In this document: piece after piece, positions 32,482 to 41,519 of the stretch
Layout: each line of letters begins with the position of its first letter
Position numbering within the stretch: the stretch's first letter is position 1
DNA from: Rhizobium etli CFN 42
GTDB taxonomy: Bacteria; Pseudomonadota; Alphaproteobacteria; Rhizobiales; Rhizobiaceae
Assembly: GCF_000092045.1 (NCBI RefSeq)
Contig: NC_007766.1
Location: 496,001-560,000, forward strand
Reading direction: 5' to 3'
Length of the DNA stretch: 64,000 nucleotides
The notes under the pieces: generated by a model
Databases searched by the model: none
What the model saw: the letters and a program-made list of their open reading frames with translations, nothing else
What the model was told of the DNA's origin: nothing
Translations under genes and position numbers: made by a program

Positions 32482-34656
32482 CTACCACCGATACTTCAGG
32501 GTGCCGGTCATGTTGCGACCCTGGCCGAGGTAGCAGAAGCCCTCGTTGCAAACGGTATCGCGTTCATCGGCGATGTTGCGGATATTGAAGGCTGCAGTCA
32601 GGCCTTCGTATTTCTTGTCGACCGCGCCGAAGTCATAAGCGGCGGACGCGTCGATGTAGAAGCTCGAGGGGTTCTTTGACGTATTCGCCGTATCCGTCCA
32701 ATTCTCGCTGACATAACGGACACCCGCGCCGACGGAAAGGCCATGGAAGGGGTTGGTTTCCTGGAACGTGTAGTTGGCCCAGAGGCTGGCGACATGTGAA
32801 GGTGTGAGGGCTGGCGTATTGCCCTCGTTTTCGCCGCCTCCCGTCACTTCTGAATGGTTGTAGGTGTAGGCCGCAATGAGATCCCAGCCATCGGCTACCG
32901 CCGCGCGGGCTTCCAGTTCGATACCCTTTCCGGTCACCTCACCGATCGATCCATAGGCAAACAACAGCGGGTCGACCAGCACCGGCTTGTTCTTTTCGAC
33001 GATGTGATAGGCAATGGCCGACAGCAGGATGTCGGAGCCCGGCGGCTGGTATTTCACACCTACCTCGTACTGTTCACCCTCTGTCGGCGCCAGGATCTTG
33101 CCTGAGGTCGAACGGTTGGTCACCGGATCGAACGAGGTGGCGTAGGAGACGAAGGGAGCAATGCCGTTGTCGAAGAGGTAGAGGGCACCGGCTTGCCAGG
33201 AGAAGGCGTTCTTATCGACCTCCTCCGAGCTGACCGCGGGCAAAATCGCATCGCGCGTCTGGTTCACCCAGGTCTGCCGGCCGCCGAGGTTGAACCGCCA
33301 GTTCCCGACCTCGATCTGGTCCAGCGCGTAAATGCCGACCTGCCGCATGTCGGCATCGGAAGCCAGGATGCTGTAGTCCGGCGTGGCGCCCGAGACACCA
33401 TAGGTCGGATTGGCGATATCGAAGTCGAACGCCGGATCGGCAGCGCCGGCGCCGTAGCCAAAGCTCGACTGGAGATTGGTGTAGTCGAGCCCGAACAGCA
33501 TCGTATGGGCCAACGGGCCCGTGTCGAACTTCGATTCGAGCTGGTTGTCGACCTGGAACACGTTCATTTCGTCGCGGATCGCATTTGTGCCACGATGCGC
33601 GACGGTCCCGGTCCAGCCGGTAACACCGAGATAGCGAGCCTCCAGATTGAGATGCGAGTAACGCAGGTTCTGCCGGAAGGTCAGGCCGTTGTCGAATTCA
33701 TGCTCGAACTGATAGCCGACCTGCTGCTGCCTGACCTTCTGGTCGTCGTAGTCGGGATCGCTCTCCCTGAGCTCGTGGATCTTCCCGTCCAAGGTCGTGA
33801 TCGCGCCGACGTTGGAGTCGGTCTCGTCCGACTGCGCCAGGCCGTACACCGTGAACATCGTGCCCTCGTCGGGCTTCCAGGTGAAGGACGGCGCCAGGAA
33901 ATAGCGGTCGTCGGCAATGTCGAAATTGGTATCACCGCGGCGGGCGAGGCCGACGATGCGATAGAGAAAATCGTCTTTGCCTTCGCCGATCGGCCCACCG
34001 AAATCGAACATCCCCTGCAGCCGGTCCTCAGTGCCGTAGCTGATGCCGACTTCGCGGATCGGCTCCTCGGTCGGAAGCTTCGATATCTTGTTGATCAGGC
34101 CGCCCGGCGATCCCGCGCCGTAGAGAACGGAAACCGGTCCCTTGATCACCTCGACGCGCTGCAGCTGATAGGGATCGGTGCGGAACATGCCGTAATTGAT
34201 GTAGGGCTGGCGCAGGCTGTCACGAAAGTCTCCGACTGTGGTGATGTTGAAGCCGCGAATGTAGATCTGGTCGAAACGCGGATCGAAGCCGTTCGGCCCG
34301 GTCGTCACGCCGGCCGTATAACGCACCGCCTCGATGACTGTCTGGGCGCCGCGCTGCTCGATCTCCTTCTCGGTGGTGACCGAAACGGAACGTGGCGTCT
34401 CGACGAGCGGCGTGCTGATCTTGGTCGCGCCGGCGCTGTTCTTGGCGGTGACCGACGTCCGGTCGGCCTTGCTATCAGAGGATGCACCTTGAATGACGAT
34501 TGGCTCCAGCGTCGTCGCGGTGTCACCTGCGGAGGCGCTCTGGGCAGCAGCCGGCGATGCTGCAATGCCGATCAGGAGGATCGCGGTCGTCGCAAAAAGA
34601 CTTTCTCTGTAAATTCGCGATACATTATTAGAAACATTCAAAAAAACACGCGCCAT
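32482..34656 (-). CDS. fhuA: TonB-dependent ferric-hydroxamate receptor (FhuA type)
   Basis: This 724-residue outer-membrane receptor has a signal peptide with cleavage after SPAAAQS, a TonB box-like TLEPIVIQG, a plug domain (about 75-200, with PRSVSVTTEKEIEQRG and RVEVIKGPVSVLYGAGSPGG) and a 22-strand barrel ending in aromatic TLKYRW. It would import the ferric vicibactin complex. AGGGA lies 7 bases before the ATG. A good -35 and an iron-responsive box lie upstream. In some R. leguminosarum strains the fhuA next to the fhu genes is a pseudogene, but this copy is intact. Confidence 0.92.
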   Translation of the reverse strand: MARVFLNVSNNVSRIYRESLFATTAILLIGIAASPAAAQSASAGDTATTLEPIVIQGASSDSKADRTSVTAKNSAGATKISTPLVETPRSVSVTTEKEIEQRGAQTVIEAVRYTAGVTTGPNGFDPRFDQIYIRGFNITTVGDFRDSLRQPYINYGMFRTDPYQLQRVEVIKGPVSVLYGAGSPGGLINKISKLPTEEPIREVGISYGTEDRLQGMFDFGGPIGEGKDDFLYRIVGLARRGDTNFDIADDRYFLAPSFTWKPDEGTMFTVYGLAQSDETDSNVGAITTLDGKIHELRESDPDYDDQKVRQQQVGYQFEHEFDNGLTFRQNLRYSHLNLEARYLGVTGWTGTVAHRGTNAIRDEMNVFQVDNQLESKFDTGPLAHTMLFGLDYTNLQSSFGYGAGAADPAFDFDIANPTYGVSGATPDYSILASDADMRQVGIYALDQIEVGNWRFNLGGRQTWVNQTRDAILPAVSSEEVDKNAFSWQAGALYLFDNGIAPFVSYATSFDPVTNRSTSGKILAPTEGEQYEVGVKYQPPGSDILLSAIAYHIVEKNKPVLVDPLLFAYGSIGEVTGKGIELEARAAVADGWDLIAAYTYNHSEVTGGGENEGNTPALTPSHVASLWANYTFQETNPFHGLSVGAGVRYVSENWTDTANTSKNPSSFYIDASAAYDFGAVDKKYEGLTAAFNIRNIADERDTVCNEGFCYLGQGRNMTGTLKYRW

Positions 34657-34710
34657 TGCTTGGTCCCTACGTCACGGATGCGGGCGGAACCTATGGAGCG
34701 AAATAGAGCT

Positions 34711-34738
34711 TGTCAACATAAGGTGATTATTTTTGTCA
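34711..34738 (-). promoter_or_regulatory. fhuA promoter element with RirA-type operator
   Basis: On the minus strand TGACAAAAATAATCA (34738-34724) fits TGA-N9-TCA with an AT-rich core. It lies just upstream of a perfect -35 hexamer TTGACA (34716-34711). A -10-like TAGGTT follows 17 bases later. This is consistent with iron repression of fhuA and the fhuF-like gene. Confidence 0.65.
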
Positions 34739-35040
34739 GCTTTTATTCGATGATCTGGCGGTGACGGCCGTTCGCGAAGAGGTTGCACGCAGCATCGACA
34801 CTGGAACGCTGGCACGGGACACCTGCGATGCAGGCTCCGGCCGCGCCTCCTGTCGATTTCCGGACCCGTACGCAGTCGGCATAACATTCTCCCGCCCGGG
34901 GTAACGAGCGAAGCAATACAGGTTCAGGAGACCCCAAAATTCCCTATCGATCTTGATCGGAAGAGGAGTTTCCTATTGAGACAAATAAAAAATCTGGTTT
35001 ACTGCACTTCGCTTGTTGTCTTTCAGGGGGAGTTTAGCCG
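34739..35040. other. Intergenic region, no gene seen
   Basis: About 300 bases between the fhuA promoter and the L,D-transpeptidase gene. The last 60 bases are AT-rich and hold the ribosome site GGGGGAG for the next gene. No further structure recognised. Confidence 0.6.
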
Positions 35041-35715
35041 ATGGTGTGGACTCGCAGAAGTATTATGCTTGGTGGATTGGCGTTGCTGGGGACCAGCGCC
35101 GTCAGCAAACCGGCAGCCGCCGCGGCATCTTCTTATTTCGATGGCGCAGCCGTCGACAACGGCGTGACGTTTCGCAGCACCAATTTCGCTAAAATCGACA
35201 GGCGCTGGCACCGCCAGGTCGTCAAATATTTCAGCAGCGAACCGATTGGTACCGTTGTCGTCGATACAAGGCACCATTTTCTCTACCTGATCATGGAGAA
35301 CAAGACCGCCATCCGCTATGGAGTCGGGGTCGGCCGCGAAGGCTTCAAATGGTTTGGCCGCGCCACCATCGACGCCAAATCGCTCTGGCCGCGCTGGACG
35401 CCGCCGCCGGAGATGCGCAAACGCCATCCCGAACTGCCGGAATTCGTCTCGGGTGGCTCACCGAAGAATCCGCTTGGCCCCCGCGCCATGTATCTGCATC
35501 GCGACGGCGTCGACACCGGCTATCGGTTTCACGGCACGCTGGAGCCATGGAGCATCGGCAAGGACGCCTCCAGCGGCTGTATCCGCATGTTCAATGAAGA
35601 CGCCATCGATCTTTATCAGCGCTGCCCCATTGGAACTGCTGTACAGGTTCTGCCGCATATTGCCGACCAGGCTGAGGGCGCCACTCAGGTTAGCGAAACA
35701 ACTCCGGTCGAATGA
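35041..35715 (+). CDS. L,D-transpeptidase (YkuD/ErfK family)
   Basis: This 224-residue exported enzyme has a Tat-like leader TRRSIMLGGLALLGTSAV with an Ala-rich cleavage site. The YkuD catalytic motif is complete: FHGTLEPWSIGKDASSGCIR then M (about residues 168-188), with the catalytic Cys and His. It would make 3-3 peptidoglycan cross-links or attach envelope proteins. It overlaps the OmpA-like gene by ATGA, suggesting joint work at the cell envelope. Confidence 0.88.
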   Translation: MVWTRRSIMLGGLALLGTSAVSKPAAAAASSYFDGAAVDNGVTFRSTNFAKIDRRWHRQVVKYFSSEPIGTVVVDTRHHFLYLIMENKTAIRYGVGVGREGFKWFGRATIDAKSLWPRWTPPPEMRKRHPELPEFVSGGSPKNPLGPRAMYLHRDGVDTGYRFHGTLEPWSIGKDASSGCIRMFNEDAIDLYQRCPIGTAVQVLPHIADQAEGATQVSETTPVE

Positions 35716-36266
35716 GGAATATCACCCCTATGTCTGCGATGATCGGATACACCAAGCGCCTCGCTGGCGCAGCCATGCTCTTGGCGCTCGCCGCCTGCTC
35801 CACCACCGAGGTCGCCTCCCTGGAAGAACCGGCGGCGGTGCCGATGACCGGGCAGACCAACGACCCCGCCCCCGGCTTCGAGAGTGTAGCGCCGGGCAGC
35901 GAGGAGGATTTCATTCTTAGTGTCGGCCGACGGATCTACTTCAAACAGGACTCCGCCGCGCTCGATTCCGTCGCCATGGCCACTCTGGATAATCAAGCAG
36001 CCTGGCTCAACAAGAACCCGACCTGGCTGCTCAAGCTTCAGGGATTTGCCGACGATTCCGGCTCCGCCGCCCAAATGCAGACGCTCTCGCAGAAACGTGC
36101 CGATGCGGCGATGGCCTATCTGACCTCAAAGGGCGTGGACCCCAAGCGCATGTGGGCCAAGGGCTACGGCAACGACCGCGAAGTCCGCGACTGCACAGAG
36201 CGCTCCTGCAAGGTGCAGAACCGGCGCGTCGTTACCAATCTGCGCACCCAGCCGGATGCGGTCTGA
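35712..36266 (+). CDS. OmpA/Pal-like lipoprotein
   Basis: This 184-residue protein has a lipobox LAAC at about residues 25-28, which predicts lipidation. A C-terminal OmpA domain (about 75-180) contains YFKQDSAALD, LQGFADDSG, LSQKRADAAMAYL and KGYGNDREVRDCTERSCKVQ followed by NRRVV. The peptidoglycan-binding Asp and Arg are present. An internal Met at residue 7 is an alternative start. Translation is coupled to the L,D-transpeptidase; a terminator lies about 110 bases downstream. Confidence 0.87.
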   Translation: MRNITPMSAMIGYTKRLAGAAMLLALAACSTTEVASLEEPAAVPMTGQTNDPAPGFESVAPGSEEDFILSVGRRIYFKQDSAALDSVAMATLDNQAAWLNKNPTWLLKLQGFADDSGSAAQMQTLSQKRADAAMAYLTSKGVDPKRMWAKGYGNDREVRDCTERSCKVQNRRVVTNLRTQPDAV

Positions 36267-36373
36267 TGCAGGTGGACCTGCAGGAGCGCCGAAAGAGGGC
36301 TACGCTTATTGAGCCGGGATTGCGGCAAGAGAGTTCGAGGGGAGCACAATCTCAGTCCACCTCGTTCGTGCAC

Positions 36374-36401
36374 AAGGGCCGGCCACATGGCGCCGGCCCT
36401 T
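36374..36401 (+). terminator. Strong hairpin after the OmpA-like gene
   Basis: A 10-bp perfect stem, AAGGGCCGGC and GCCGGCCCTT, with an 8-base loop, followed by TGTT. It is probably the terminator of the transpeptidase-lipoprotein pair. The surrounding 36267-36574 stretch holds no gene. Confidence 0.65.
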
Positions 36402-36574
36402 GTTGACATGGAAGCCCTGTTCAGGATCGCGCTTCAGAAAGCGCGTCCGCGTTGCGGAGCTTGCCTAACGATTTCGAAAACAGAGACTTTGCCGCGTTTT
36501 TTGCGCTGCTTCCGCGACGTTTCCTGATCTCTACGATAAACGGCTTTATCCGGGACTTCATGGAGAGGCTCTCC

Positions 36575-37045
36575 TTAAGCCACCTGACGCTCGGATTCGA
36601 TCTGAAGAGGCGCCTGCTGAAAGGAGCCGTCACCGATAACGATCTTGCGCGGTTTCATGGCTTCGGGCACTTCACGCTTCAGCGCAATCGAGAGAATACC
36701 ATGCCTCAGCGAGGCATTCTCGACCCTGACGTGATCGGCGAGCTCGAAGCGGCGTTCAAATGCGCGCCCGGCGATGCCGCGATGCAGATATTCGCCGTCC
36801 TTCCCTTCGGCCCGTTGCCCCTTCACCAGAAGGACGTTCCGCTCCTGGGTGATGTCGAGGTCGCCTTCGGCGAAGCCGGCCACTGCCATCTGAATGCGAT
36901 AGTCGTCTTCGCCCGTCTTGACAATGTCATAGGGCGGCCAGGCATCGATCGCCTGCAGGCGCTGCGCATTGTTCAGGAGATTGAAGACACGGTCAAAGCC
37001 GATGCTGGATCGATAAAGGGGGGCGAAGTCAAGTTCGTTTCTCAT
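36575..37045 (-). CDS. Small heat-shock protein, Hsp20/IbpA family
   Basis: This chaperone of about 156 residues has an alpha-crystallin domain (about 35-125: YDIVKTGEDDYRIQMAVAGF, then the ERNVLLVKGQR strand and FERRFELADHV). The conserved C-terminal GILSIALKREVPEAMKPRKI is present. Of two ATGs (37051 and 37045), the second lies 8 bases from GGAGGA and gives the rhizobial family start MRNELDFAPLYRSS. The open frame continues upstream, but that part is the 5' leader. It binds unfolded proteins under heat. A ROSE-like RNA thermometer covers the ribosome site. Confidence 0.9.
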   Translation of the reverse strand: MRNELDFAPLYRSSIGFDRVFNLLNNAQRLQAIDAWPPYDIVKTGEDDYRIQMAVAGFAEGDLDITQERNVLLVKGQRAEGKDGEYLHRGIAGRAFERRFELADHVRVENASLRHGILSIALKREVPEAMKPRKIVIGDGSFQQAPLQIESERQVA

Positions 37046-37140
37046 AGCCATATCCTCCGTAAAGCAACATGGGATGGAGACGCGTCGGAAACCTGCGCCT
37101 CCGCTCTGATCATCGGCCCGCTTTTGCGCTGCCGACGAAA
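37046..37140 (-). promoter_or_regulatory. ROSE-type RNA thermometer in the hsp20 leader
   Basis: In the minus-strand leader TTGCT (37067-37063) lies just before GGAGGA (37058-37053), with a short loop between. This is the conserved ROSE 3' hairpin in which U-U-G-C-U masks the Shine-Dalgarno through a bulged G. A heat-shock-like promoter, CTTGAA (about 37171-37166) with CCAGAT (37149-37144), would start a leader of about 90 bases, which suits ROSE elements. The fold was not computed. Confidence 0.65.
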
Positions 37141-37280
37141 ATGATCTGGTTTCGCAGGATTTTCGATTCAAGAGCAGAATCTTAAAATATTCAGCCTGCT
37201 TTATCCGACAGGCTGGAAAAGCCTCTTGATCACTGTTTTCATTCACCTAAATCGATGGCGCGTGACCGTTTCGATATGAG

Positions 37281-39746
37281 TCATGCAGTCGACGGCGGCT
37301 GCATGTAGCCGGCTGGCAACGGCAGGTCGATCACGGATCTTATGTCCGCGGCGTTGGCCGCCAGAAGCAACTGATAACCGCCCGGCTCGGCCCGGAAGGA
37401 CCCGGCTTCGATATCAAAATAGGCCAGATCGCGCGGCAGGATCTTCATGACGGCCGTGCCGGTTTCGCCGGGTTGCAGCAAGAGCTTTGCAAAGGCGCGC
37501 AGTTCCTTGTCCGGCCGTGCCACTTTCGCCTTCGGCGAGCGCACATAGAGCTGAACCAGTTCCGAGCCGGGGCGGTCGCCTGTATTGGTCACCTCGAGGC
37601 TGACGCTTATGCCGTCCGGTCCCATTTCACGCACCGAAAGCCGCGGCTCGCCCCAGCGGAAACTCGTATAGCCGAGGCCGAAGCCGAAGGGGAAAAGCGG
37701 CTCGACGGCGCTGATGTCGTGATGGCGGTAGCCGACGAAGACCCCCTCGGCATAGTGCACATGCCCGTCCTTGCCGGGATAGACGGCAGGATCGCCCGTG
37801 ATGGCGGAATTGTCGGTCAGAGCCTTTGGAAAGGTCTGCGGCAGGCGCCCGCCGGGCCCGGCATCGCCGAACAACACGTCGGCGACCGCATTGCCGAGTT
37901 CCTGACCGGGATACCACATTTGCAGCACGGCGCGGACATTGCCGAGCCAAGGCATCTCAATGGGGCCGCCGGTCTGCAGAACGATCACGGTGTTGGCGTT
38001 GGCGGCGGCGACCTTCTCGATCAGTTCTTCCTGCAGGCCCGGCAGCCGCATATCGGGCAGATCAAGCCCTTCCGTGTCCCACTCGCCATCGCGGCCGACG
38101 AAGAGCAGTGCCACATCGGCATTGCGGGCCGTTTCGACGGCGGCCGCGATATCGGCCTCGCCGAGCGGCTTTTCGACGCCGAAACGGACGGCGATGAGGT
38201 TGATCCCCTCTTCGCTCGCCATGGACGGTTCATATTCGACGGTGAGCTCGTAGGAACGGCCCGCGTCGAGCGTCGCCGCGCCGCGCTGTTCGTCATTGGC
38301 GGTGCCGAAATAATTCGCGCCGCGCGTCCAGCCCTCATGGCCGTCGACCATGAGCCTGCCATCGACAAAGAGCCGCGCCAGCCCGGCATTGGTCATGCCG
38401 AAGACATGTTCGCCGCTCTCCTCCGGTGCATACTGCATCACCATTCGAGCTGAGAAATCGGCGGGGTCGAGTTCGTCCGACGGCAGCTCGAACCAGAAGA
38501 ATTCGCCCTTGTCGACGGTATCGACATGAAGCGGATCGCCGTTGCAGCCGCGCCCCTTGAAATATTCGACGGTGATCTTTCCCTTGAACACGTCGATCAG
38601 CCGGTTATGGCGGCAGCCGACCGCGTGACTGATGCTGTTGGCATTGGAAAGGGCGGCGCGAATGCCTTCGAGAGGGCTCACCGTATAATGCGCCGCGATC
38701 TGCGCGCTGCCGCCGCCCATGACGCGGGCGGTGGCAGCATTCGGTCCGATGACGGCAATCCGGTCGAGTGAGGTCTTGGCAAGCGGCAGGATGCCATCAT
38801 TCTTGAGAAGCACCGCGCCTTCGGCGCCAAGCCGCCGGATCAGCGCTCGATCCTCTGGCAGGTCGATCGCCCGTTCGGTGAGATCGGGCTTGCTCTTGAA
38901 TGCGCCGACGCGTTCGAGCAGCAAGAGCATGCGCCGGGCCGAAGCGCGCACCGTTGCCGCGTCCACCTTGCCCTCGCGCACTGCCGCAACCAGCTTGTCG
39001 CCGCGGTCGCGCGCCGGGCCGGGCATTTCGAGATCGAGGCCGGCATTGATCGTCTCTGCTGTCGAATGCGAGCCGAACCAGTCGGACATGACGATGCCGT
39101 CGAAGCCCCATTCCTCGCGCAGCACCTTGGTCAGCAGCCAGTGATGCTCACTCGTATAGGTGCCGTTGAGGCGATTATAGGATGACATGACCGCCATGAC
39201 GCCGGCGCGGCGCACCGCCTGCTCGAAGGGCGGCAGATAGATTTCGCGCAACGTCCGCTCGTCGATATCGGACGACATGGTCTGCCGCTCGATCTCGGAT
39301 TCATTGCCGGCGAAGTGTTTTATGGTCGCCGCGATCCCCTCACCCTGCACGCCTTCGATATAGGCGACGGCGAGTCCTGACGTCAGCATCGGATCTTCGG
39401 AATAGCATTCGAAATTGCGGCCGTTGAGGCCTGATCGATGGATATTGACTGTTGGCGCGAGCAGCACGGCCGCTCCCTTGCTCTTTGCCTGGCGCGCAAG
39501 GGCAACCCCCATCTGCTTGACGAGATCGGGATTCCAGCTGGCACCGAGCGCGATGGCGACGGGAAAGCAGGTCGCCTTGACGCCGGCGACAAGCGAGCCC
39601 GCGCCGCGGGCGCCGTTCGGACCGTCCGTCACCTTGATCTTCGGCACGCCGAGACGCTCGACCGGGACAGTCGTCCAGAAATCGGCACCTGACAGCAAGG
39701 AGACCTGTTCTTCGAGCGTCATCCTGTCGAGAATGGAATCGATCAT
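37281..39746 (-). CDS. Beta-glucosidase, GH3 family with PA14 insert
   Basis: This 821-residue GH3 enzyme has an N-terminal TIM-barrel domain with KVTDGPNGARG, IKHFAGNESEIERQ (substrate His) and the nucleophile Asp in FDGIVMSDWFGSHS. Next come the alpha/beta sandwich, a PA14-like insertion (about 390-530: FSARMVMQYAPEESGEHVFG, RLFVDGRLMVDG) and a C-terminal fibronectin-III-like domain. No signal peptide is seen, so it is probably cytoplasmic and acts on imported beta-glucosides. The start at 39746 (MIDSILDRM) follows GGGAGG by about 7 bases. It is divergent from a TetR gene with a palindrome between. Confidence 0.9.
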   Translation of the reverse strand: MIDSILDRMTLEEQVSLLSGADFWTTVPVERLGVPKIKVTDGPNGARGAGSLVAGVKATCFPVAIALGASWNPDLVKQMGVALARQAKSKGAAVLLAPTVNIHRSGLNGRNFECYSEDPMLTSGLAVAYIEGVQGEGIAATIKHFAGNESEIERQTMSSDIDERTLREIYLPPFEQAVRRAGVMAVMSSYNRLNGTYTSEHHWLLTKVLREEWGFDGIVMSDWFGSHSTAETINAGLDLEMPGPARDRGDKLVAAVREGKVDAATVRASARRMLLLLERVGAFKSKPDLTERAIDLPEDRALIRRLGAEGAVLLKNDGILPLAKTSLDRIAVIGPNAATARVMGGGSAQIAAHYTVSPLEGIRAALSNANSISHAVGCRHNRLIDVFKGKITVEYFKGRGCNGDPLHVDTVDKGEFFWFELPSDELDPADFSARMVMQYAPEESGEHVFGMTNAGLARLFVDGRLMVDGHEGWTRGANYFGTANDEQRGAATLDAGRSYELTVEYEPSMASEEGINLIAVRFGVEKPLGEADIAAAVETARNADVALLFVGRDGEWDTEGLDLPDMRLPGLQEELIEKVAAANANTVIVLQTGGPIEMPWLGNVRAVLQMWYPGQELGNAVADVLFGDAGPGGRLPQTFPKALTDNSAITGDPAVYPGKDGHVHYAEGVFVGYRHHDISAVEPLFPFGFGLGYTSFRWGEPRLSVREMGPDGISVSLEVTNTGDRPGSELVQLYVRSPKAKVARPDKELRAFAKLLLQPGETGTAVMKILPRDLAYFDIEAGSFRAEPGGYQLLLAANAADIRSVIDLPLPAGYMQPPSTA

Positions 39747-39791
39747 GCAAACCTCCCGTTCAAAGACTGCCAGCATCGCGCCTGTTAAACC

Positions 39792-39807
39792 TACCGATTA
39801 CTCGGTA
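39792..39807. promoter_or_regulatory. Palindromic operator between GH3 gene and TetR gene
   Basis: TACCGATTACTCGGTA is a perfect inverted repeat with 6-bp arms and a 4-base centre. It sits 46 bases upstream of the GH3 start and about 110 bases before the TetR start. It is the likely binding site of the adjacent TetR protein. Confidence 0.65.
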
Positions 39808-39917
39808 TTTTTAAGATGTCAAGCTGACGGACCTGATGTAAGAAAGAAGCAGAGGAGATATCGGCCAGAGCATTGCGGATCGGCGCATCGCCGTTAAAAG
39901 AGCCGACCGGAGAAACG

Positions 39918-40547
39918 ATGGCAGAACAGAAGGTGGAACAGCAAGAGAAACGACGGCGCCGTTCCCGCAAGGGAGAAGAGCGCCGCGCGGAAATCCTAGC
40001 GGCGGCGATGCGGCGCTTTGCCGAGGACGGCTATCAGAATGCCGCAATCGGCGATGTCGCCCGGGATGTCGGCCTGTCGCTGCCCGGCCTGCTGCACTAT
40101 TTCCCGACCAAGGTCGATCTGCTGCTCGCCACCCTCGCCAAGCGCGATCTCGATAGCGCCAATTTTATCGGGCACTATCGCTCCGATGTCAGTGGCCTGC
40201 TGAAGGGCATGGTCGAAATCTTCCGCCACAACGCCGGAATGATCGAGGTCATCCGAGCCTTCGCCATTCTGAATGCCGAGAGCCTGATGAAGGACCATCC
40301 CGCCAAGGCGTGGTTTCTCGCTCGCACCACGGAGATGCAGAATGATATCGCCGCGACCTTCGAGCGGGCGATCGCCGATGGCTCGATCGACAAGAGGATC
40401 GACAGCAAAACGATGGCAGCCGAACTGATCGCGGTGATGGACGGCCTGCAGATGCTGTGGCTGCGCGATCCCGATCGCTTCGACATGATCGGCGGCCTGG
40501 AAGCCTATGTCGGCCGCCTGCTGGCGAGCCTCGGCTTGGAGGGCTGA
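39918..40547 (+). CDS. TetR-family transcriptional regulator
   Basis: This regulator of about 209 residues has the N-terminal TetR HTH (RRAEILAAAMRRFAEDGYQN, then AAIGDVARDVGLSLPGLLHY and FPTKVDLLL) and a C-terminal ligand-binding helical domain. The start at 39918 follows GGAG by 6 bases; the frame is open further upstream. It probably represses the divergent beta-glucosidase and perhaps itself. Its stop lies inside the 3' end of the convergent hydrolase gene (43-base overlap). Confidence 0.87.
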   Translation: MAEQKVEQQEKRRRRSRKGEERRAEILAAAMRRFAEDGYQNAAIGDVARDVGLSLPGLLHYFPTKVDLLLATLAKRDLDSANFIGHYRSDVSGLLKGMVEIFRHNAGMIEVIRAFAILNAESLMKDHPAKAWFLARTTEMQNDIAATFERAIADGSIDKRIDSKTMAAELIAVMDGLQMLWLRDPDRFDMIGGLEAYVGRLLASLGLEG

Positions 40548-41389
40548 ACTCTCTCTTCATCGAAGCGCGCGAGCCAGATCATGATGCGGCTGACGGCTTC
40601 GTGGTATCTTTGCCCGACCAGCAAGCCTGTATGCGTCGTGCCCCAGAGACAAAAATACTCGCCGCCGATGTGCCGTGCCATCGCCTGCCCTCGCCGGTCG
40701 GCGGCGGCGTCGTTGACAGCTGAGATGACCAGGCTGGGGCAGCTGATCTTGCCGCCGTCGATGGAAATCCCCTCGGCTCCGAAATGGAAGGAAAAGGCAC
40801 CGAAGGCTCTGGCAGATTCCATGGACAGGTACTTCCGCTGGAAGGCGATATCGTCGGGCGTTTCGTCGGGGCTGGATTGCTCGTCACGCACCGGCGCGGG
40901 AATAACGACGCCAGGTATCTCAGACACAAGATCATGGTAGGGCGCCTCCTCATGCACCTGCCTGGAGATGCTGGAGTCGATCAACACCAGCCCGGCGATC
41001 TCCACGCTTTCCGCCAGTTTCTGACTGAGGATTCCACCCATGCTGAAACCGATCACGACAGGAGCGACGGCACATTCCCCGGCGATTGCGGAAATCGCCT
41101 CACGAATGTCTTCCAGATAGTCCTCGAATTCGACCTTCGTGAAATCCACTGATCTGCTTTTGTAGTGACCTCGCAGATTGATGCAGTAGGAGTTCCATCC
41201 GGCCGCCATGAAATGCGGAATGTACTTGCTCCACATCCAGCTGCCGGTGAAGGCGCCATGGATGAAAAGCAGAGGCGGCCGATCTGCCTCATCCGAACGA
41301 TTGTTCCCAGGAAAGATTTCCAGGAACAGGTCGCTCTTGCCAATATATCTTGCTGTGTGCTCCGGCAATTCTTTCGTGTAGTCCCGCAT
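40505..41389 (-). CDS. Alpha/beta hydrolase
   Basis: This 294-residue hydrolase has an oxyanion-side motif PLLFIHGAFTGSWMW, a nucleophile elbow GFSMGG (Ser), a probable acid Asp in VISAVNDAAADRRG and a late His in GTTHTGLLVGQRYHE. It has no signal peptide. It is divergent from the LysR gene by 130 bases, the usual LysR-target layout. The substrate is unknown. Confidence 0.85.
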   Translation of the reverse strand: MRDYTKELPEHTARYIGKSDLFLEIFPGNNRSDEADRPPLLFIHGAFTGSWMWSKYIPHFMAAGWNSYCINLRGHYKSRSVDFTKVEFEDYLEDIREAISAIAGECAVAPVVIGFSMGGILSQKLAESVEIAGLVLIDSSISRQVHEEAPYHDLVSEIPGVVIPAPVRDEQSSPDETPDDIAFQRKYLSMESARAFGAFSFHFGAEGISIDGGKISCPSLVISAVNDAAADRRGQAMARHIGGEYFCLWGTTHTGLLVGQRYHEAVSRIMIWLARFDEERVQPSKPRLASRRPT

Positions 41390-41519
41390 GCATCCACTCC
41401 TTGTTCCCGGCAGCCCATCCGTTCCGGCTGCCTAACAAAGGATATTTGTTATGCAATGTTGATCAATCACCGGGTATGGACATACATAAAGGACAAAATG
41501 TCTCCAATAAGATCTTGCC

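Noticed and set aside
33193..34764. 523-residue open frame on the plus strand
   Set aside because: Antisense to fhuA, with no recognisable domain; fhuA has signal peptide, plug and terminal aromatic residue.
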